This document shows positions 22,606 to 25,429 of a DNA stretch of 25,429 bases, in pieces. The stretch spans positions 1-25,429 of the forward strand of contig JBFWIF010000030.1 of assembly GCA_050256135.1 (NCBI GenBank), in the 5' to 3' direction. The stretch is from RZYP01 sp050256135. Lineage in GTDB: Bacteria; Bacillota; Negativicutes; Acidaminococcales; Acidaminococcaceae. Made by a program: the position numbers and the translations under genes. Every line of letters starts with the position of its first letter. Positions within the stretch are counted from its first letter, which is position 1. The notes below the pieces were generated by a model. The model had not been told where the DNA came from. It ran no database searches and was given only the letters and a program-made list of their open reading frames with translations.

Positions 22606-23952
22606 ATGATTATTTCGGAGAATACTCGGGCTAAATTACGTGATATATTGTCGGTTATGCTACCGATTTTTGTTACTCAGTTGGCCGTAATGGGTATGAG
22701 TTTTTTTGATACAGTAATGTCTGGACAGGCCGGCGCCGCGGATTTAGCAGGCGTTGCGATAGGTTCCAATATCTGGATGCCTATTTTCACTAGTTTGAAT
22801 GGTATATTGATGGCTTTAATGCCTATTGTGGCACAGCATGTGGGAGCCAGCCGGCGTAAAGAGATTTCTCATGCTGTTATGCATGGTATTTATCTTGCTT
22901 TTATTATTGGAATTATAGTAATTTTTGCTGTTTGGTTTTTCATTGATGATGCCTTATTAATCATGAAACTGGAGCCAAATGTGCAGAGAATTGCCGCTGA
23001 ATACTTCAAGGCATTGACTTTGGGGATCATACCGATTTTTATCTGCTCCATTTTGCGTGGGTTTGTTGATACATTAGGTTATACAGCAACAACGATGCGC
23101 ATATTTTTGCTTACACTGCCTTTGAATGTTGTATTCAATTATATAATGATTTTTGGTAAATTTGGTTTTCCGCGCTTAGGCGGTGTAGGAGCAGGCTATG
23201 CAACGTCTTTGTCCTACTGGCTGGTTAGTCTTTTCTTTCTTTTTGTCATCAATAGAATTGATAAACTGCGTTCTTACAATGTTTTTTTAACTTGGCGGCA
23301 GTTTTCCGTCAAGTTAATCAAAGAGCATTTACATATTGGTATACCCATAGGTATTTCTATTTTTTTTGAGACAAGTATTTTTGGCGTTGTAGCTCTCTTT
23401 ATGGCAAAATTCGGGACGATTGCCATAGCTGCACATCAGGCAGCTATTAATTTTACCAGCCTACTGTATATGCTGCCCCTGAGTTTTTCATTGGCCCTGA
23501 CCATTCTTGTCGGCATCAAAGTGGGAGCTAAAAAATATGATGAAGCTGCTGCCTATGGTCGCATAGGTATTATGACTAATCTAACATTGGCGCTTTTCTT
23601 TGTTCTTTTATTGGCTTTTGGCAGGGAATATGTCGCTAAGCTTTATAGTCAGGATCAGAAAATTATTAAGTTAGCAGGAGAATTCTTGTTTTACGCGGCG
23701 TTTTTCCAGTTGCTTGATGGTACGGCGACACCGATACAGGGAATTTTGCGTGGCTATAAGGATGTTAAGGCCGCTTTTTATGCCTCTCTTTTTGCCTATT
23801 GGGGAATTTGTTTGCCTTTAGGTTATATATTGGATGTTTACTTTGGCCATGGACCTTATTCCTATTGGCAAAGCCTCATAACTGGTATCTTTTTTTCAGC
23901 GGCCTTTCTTTTGATCAGGCTGTACAGTATGCAGCGTAAATGTAGAGCTTAA
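22606..23952 (+). CDS. MATE family multidrug/cation antiporter (NorM-like)
   Basis: This is a 448-residue protein with about 12 hydrophobic segments. LPIFVTQLAVMGMSFFDTVMSGQAG in helix 1 and GSNIWMPIFTSLNGILMALMPIVAQHVGA in helices 2-3 are NorM-type MATE signatures, repeated in the second half by GIPIGISIFFETSIFGVVALFMAKFG and HQAAINFTSLLYMLPLSFS. Such carriers export cationic drugs or metabolites in exchange for Na+ or H+. AAAGGAG lies about six bases from the ATG. It is co-transcribed with the Uup-like ABC-F gene; whether that pairing reflects drug response cannot be read from sequence. Confidence 0.92.
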   Translation: MIISENTRAKLRDILSVMLPIFVTQLAVMGMSFFDTVMSGQAGAADLAGVAIGSNIWMPIFTSLNGILMALMPIVAQHVGASRRKEISHAVMHGIYLAFIIGIIVIFAVWFFIDDALLIMKLEPNVQRIAAEYFKALTLGIIPIFICSILRGFVDTLGYTATTMRIFLLTLPLNVVFNYIMIFGKFGFPRLGGVGAGYATSLSYWLVSLFFLFVINRIDKLRSYNVFLTWRQFSVKLIKEHLHIGIPIGISIFFETSIFGVVALFMAKFGTIAIAAHQAAINFTSLLYMLPLSFSLALTILVGIKVGAKKYDEAAAYGRIGIMTNLTLALFFVLLLAFGREYVAKLYSQDQKIIKLAGEFLFYAAFFQLLDGTATPIQGILRGYKDVKAAFYASLFAYWGICLPLGYILDVYFGHGPYSYWQSLITGIFFSAAFLLIRLYSMQRKCRA

Positions 23953-23968
23953 ACTGTTATAAAATGAC

Positions 23969-24019
23969 AACACCCCTGATGAACGGTTAGAAAAACCTGC
24001 TCATCAGGGGTGTTTTATT
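23969..24019. terminator. Bidirectional terminator between MATE and cupin genes
   Basis: AACACCCCTGATGA (23969-23982) pairs perfectly with TCATCAGGGGTGTT (24001-24014). The 18-base loop contains a further GGTT/AACC stem. TTATT follows on the plus strand, and the convergent cupin gene ends at 24025. Confidence 0.85.
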
Positions 24020-24024
24020 GAAAA

Positions 24025-24375
24025 TTATTTAATTGTATTGACGATTAAGGCCATGAAGACCAGGTCTTCATTACCGATGTTAGCGATGCCGTGGCCTTCC
24101 CCGTCAGCGGTAAAGGTTGTGTCATTGGCTGATACTTCAGTAATCGTACCGTTATCGTTGTATTCGCCCTTGCCGGTCAGGATAAAATAAGTTTCTGTAT
24201 TGCCTTCATGTTTGTGGAACCCGATGGAACAGCCTGGTTTCAAGGTTGTCATGCTATAAAGCTTAATTTGACCATTGTATAATTCTTCGTTTAAAACGTG
24301 AGTTGCCACAACGCTGCCGTTACCGCCGAATCTGTTTTCAGTGACCATAATGTTTTTTTCTTTAAAAATTGGCAT
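24025..24375 (-). CDS. Small single-domain cupin protein
   Basis: This is a 116-residue protein with one cupin barrel. Motif 1 is GFHKHEGNTETYFILTGKG, supplying His54, His56 and Glu61 as metal ligands. Motif 2 is ADGEGHGIANIG with His95. All four usual metal ligands are present, so it probably binds a divalent metal. Small stand-alone cupins range from sugar isomerases to sensors and detoxification enzymes, so the reaction cannot be named. AAAGGA lies eight bases upstream on the minus strand. It stands alone, convergent with the MATE gene and divergent from the binding-protein gene. Confidence 0.88.
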   Translation of the reverse strand: MPIFKEKNIMVTENRFGGNGSVVATHVLNEELYNGQIKLYSMTTLKPGCSIGFHKHEGNTETYFILTGKGEYNDNGTITEVSANDTTFTADGEGHGIANIGNEDLVFMALIVNTIK

Positions 24376-24515
24376 ATCATCAATCCTTTCAATATATTCC
24401 TTATATTCCTTAAAAACAAGGAGTTTAGGTGTTATTTAGAAATATGCTTTTATACTATTCGTAAAGTGTTACAAAAATCCTGCAAAATTTTCGTAAAAAA
24501 TCAACATTTTCCCTA

Positions 24516-24544
24516 TTTACAAATTTAACGTACTAAAGTATAAT
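24516..24544 (+). promoter_or_regulatory. Strong promoter of the amino-acid-binding protein gene
   Basis: TTTACA (24516-24521), a 17-bp spacer and a perfect TATAAT (24539-24544) lie 34 bases before the start codon. This is one of the closest matches to the sigma-70 consensus in the window. Confidence 0.8.
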
Positions 24545-24578
24545 AAGCTCAATACAAAAAGAGAGGGGTTTTTCCTGA

Positions 24579-25367
24579 ATGAAAAAGTTTTTAGCATTGA
24601 TATTAACGTTCGTAGTGGCGTCTGCTTTTGTTGCTGGCTGTGGCGGCGATAAAGCAGCAACTAAAAAAGAAGCTGGCAAGAAAATTGTCGTAGGCCTGGA
24701 TGATAATTTCCCACCTATGGGCTTCAAAAATGAGAAAAATGAAATCGTCGGTTTTGATATCGACATGGCAAAAGAAGCGGCCAAAAGACTTGGTCGCCCT
24801 GTAGAATTTAAACCAATTGACTGGTCAAGTAAAGAAGCTGAACTCAAAAGCGGACGTATTGATGTAATCTGGAATGGTTTGAATATCACTGAAGAACGTA
24901 AAAAGAACATGCTCTTCAGCAACCCTTACATGGAAGCTAAACAATTGATTTTCGTACCTGCAGGTTCACCAATTAAAGGACAAGCAGATTTGGCTGGCAA
25001 AGTAATCGGTATGCAAAGTGCAAGTACTGCTGAACAGAACTTAGAGAATGATAAAGCTTTCGCAGCTACTTTGAAAGAAGTAAAAAAATATCCTGATTGT
25101 ATCGCTGCTATGATGGATATGGAAGCAGGCCGCGTAGATGCTATCATTACTGATGAAATCGTTGGTCGTTACTATATGGCAAAGAAGCCAGGCAAATTTG
25201 TTGCTTTGGAAAAACCAGTAGGACCTATAGGTAACTTTGGTATCGGTTTCCGCCTGGATGACAAAGTATTGCAAGGGGATATCCAGAAAGTTTTAAATGA
25301 GATGAAAAAAGATGGTACCAGTGCTAAAATTTCTAAACAATGGTTTGGCGCAGATATAGTTAAATAA
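24579..25367 (+). CDS. Amino-acid ABC transporter substrate-binding lipoprotein
   Basis: This is a 262-residue type II periplasmic-binding-fold protein (SBP_bac_3). A lipoprotein signal (KKFLALILTFVVASAFVAGC) places the lipid-modified Cys at 21. The mature part opens with VVGLDDNFPPMGFKNE and continues with GFDIDMAKEAAKRLG, SGRIDVIWNGLNITEERKK and a DAIITDEIVGRYY segment, the pattern of polar amino-acid receptors. GAGAGGGG lies about 10 bases before the ATG. It delivers an amino acid to an ABC permease whose genes are not in this window. They may lie just downstream, although a terminator follows immediately. The strong promoter fits an abundant receptor made in excess of its transporter. Confidence 0.92.
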   Translation: MKKFLALILTFVVASAFVAGCGGDKAATKKEAGKKIVVGLDDNFPPMGFKNEKNEIVGFDIDMAKEAAKRLGRPVEFKPIDWSSKEAELKSGRIDVIWNGLNITEERKKNMLFSNPYMEAKQLIFVPAGSPIKGQADLAGKVIGMQSASTAEQNLENDKAFAATLKEVKKYPDCIAAMMDMEAGRVDAIITDEIVGRYYMAKKPGKFVALEKPVGPIGNFGIGFRLDDKVLQGDIQKVLNEMKKDGTSAKISKQWFGADIVK

Positions 25368-25375
25368 ATTAGCTG

Positions 25376-25410
25376 ATGAGGCCAATGACTTGCTATTGGC
25401 CTCATTTTTC
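25376..25410 (+). terminator. Terminator after the binding-protein gene
   Basis: ATGAGGCCAAT (25376-25386) pairs with ATTGGCCTCAT (25395-25405), loop GACTTGCT, followed by TTTTTC. Confidence 0.92.
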
Positions 25411-25419
25411 GCATATAAT
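25390..25419 (+). promoter_or_regulatory. Possible promoter for the next gene beyond the window
   Basis: TTGCTA (25390-25395), an 18-bp spacer and TATAAT (25414-25419) overlap the terminator and point out of the window. The gene is not included, so this is tentative. Confidence 0.35.
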
Positions 25420-25429
25420 ATACACGTGT

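Overview
The window reads as ordinary chromosome from an anaerobic, gut-type Firmicute of the class Negativicutes. An Acidaminococcaceae/Phascolarctobacterium-like organism is my best guess; I infer this from the 5S rRNA sequence, the DapL route to diaminopimelate, the anaerobic C4-dicarboxylate carrier and the general codon style, and I have not confirmed it by any search. The sequence is AT-leaning, with strong Shine-Dalgarno sites and many clear intrinsic terminators. No insertion sequence, prophage or CRISPR array is visible.

Region 1 (1-1552) is the tail of an rRNA operon: the 23S 3' end, 5S rRNA and a terminator. An unusual degenerate array of ~247-bp tandem repeats follows (about 290-1048). 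Each full boundary carries a promoter-like TTGRTG-N16-TATARt directly abutting a terminator hairpin. Next comes an orphan strong promoter (1217-1245) with a palindrome at its expected start site, a Fur-like inverted repeat upstream and a ~150-nt potentially structured transcript. Region 2 (1553-3788) is dapF and dapL, which make meso-diaminopimelate for peptidoglycan and lysine. Region 3 (3805-7362) holds a DUF401 membrane protein on the minus strand and, divergently, a two-gene Septu-like anti-phage module: a PtuA-type ATPase and a PtuB-type HNH nuclease joined by an ATGA overlap. This is the best candidate for a defence system here; no retron reverse transcriptase accompanies it.

Region 4 (7427-13299) has a phosphomannomutase/phosphoglucomutase and galE (sugar-nucleotide supply), a YdiF-like ABC-F ATPase and a DcuC-type dicarboxylate transporter. 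Region 5 (13354-19820) has a uracil-DNA glycosylase family protein, a split threonine/serine exporter (YjjP/YjjB type), a secreted protein with two SH3b domains, a minus-strand pair of short chromate transporters, a divergent PurC-like protein and an OFA-family MFS carrier.

Region 6 (19821-25429) has an orphan barstar-like inhibitor with a two-hairpin leader, the collapsed remains of a ComEC-like metallo-beta-lactamase-fold lipoprotein, a Uup-like ABC-F ATPase plus MATE exporter operon, a minus-strand cupin, and an amino-acid-binding lipoprotein with a consensus-like promoter.

Several starts were moved downstream of the longest open frame because a good Shine-Dalgarno site precedes an internal ATG or GTG; these are stated entry by entry. 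Family assignments come from motifs read by eye, without database searches.
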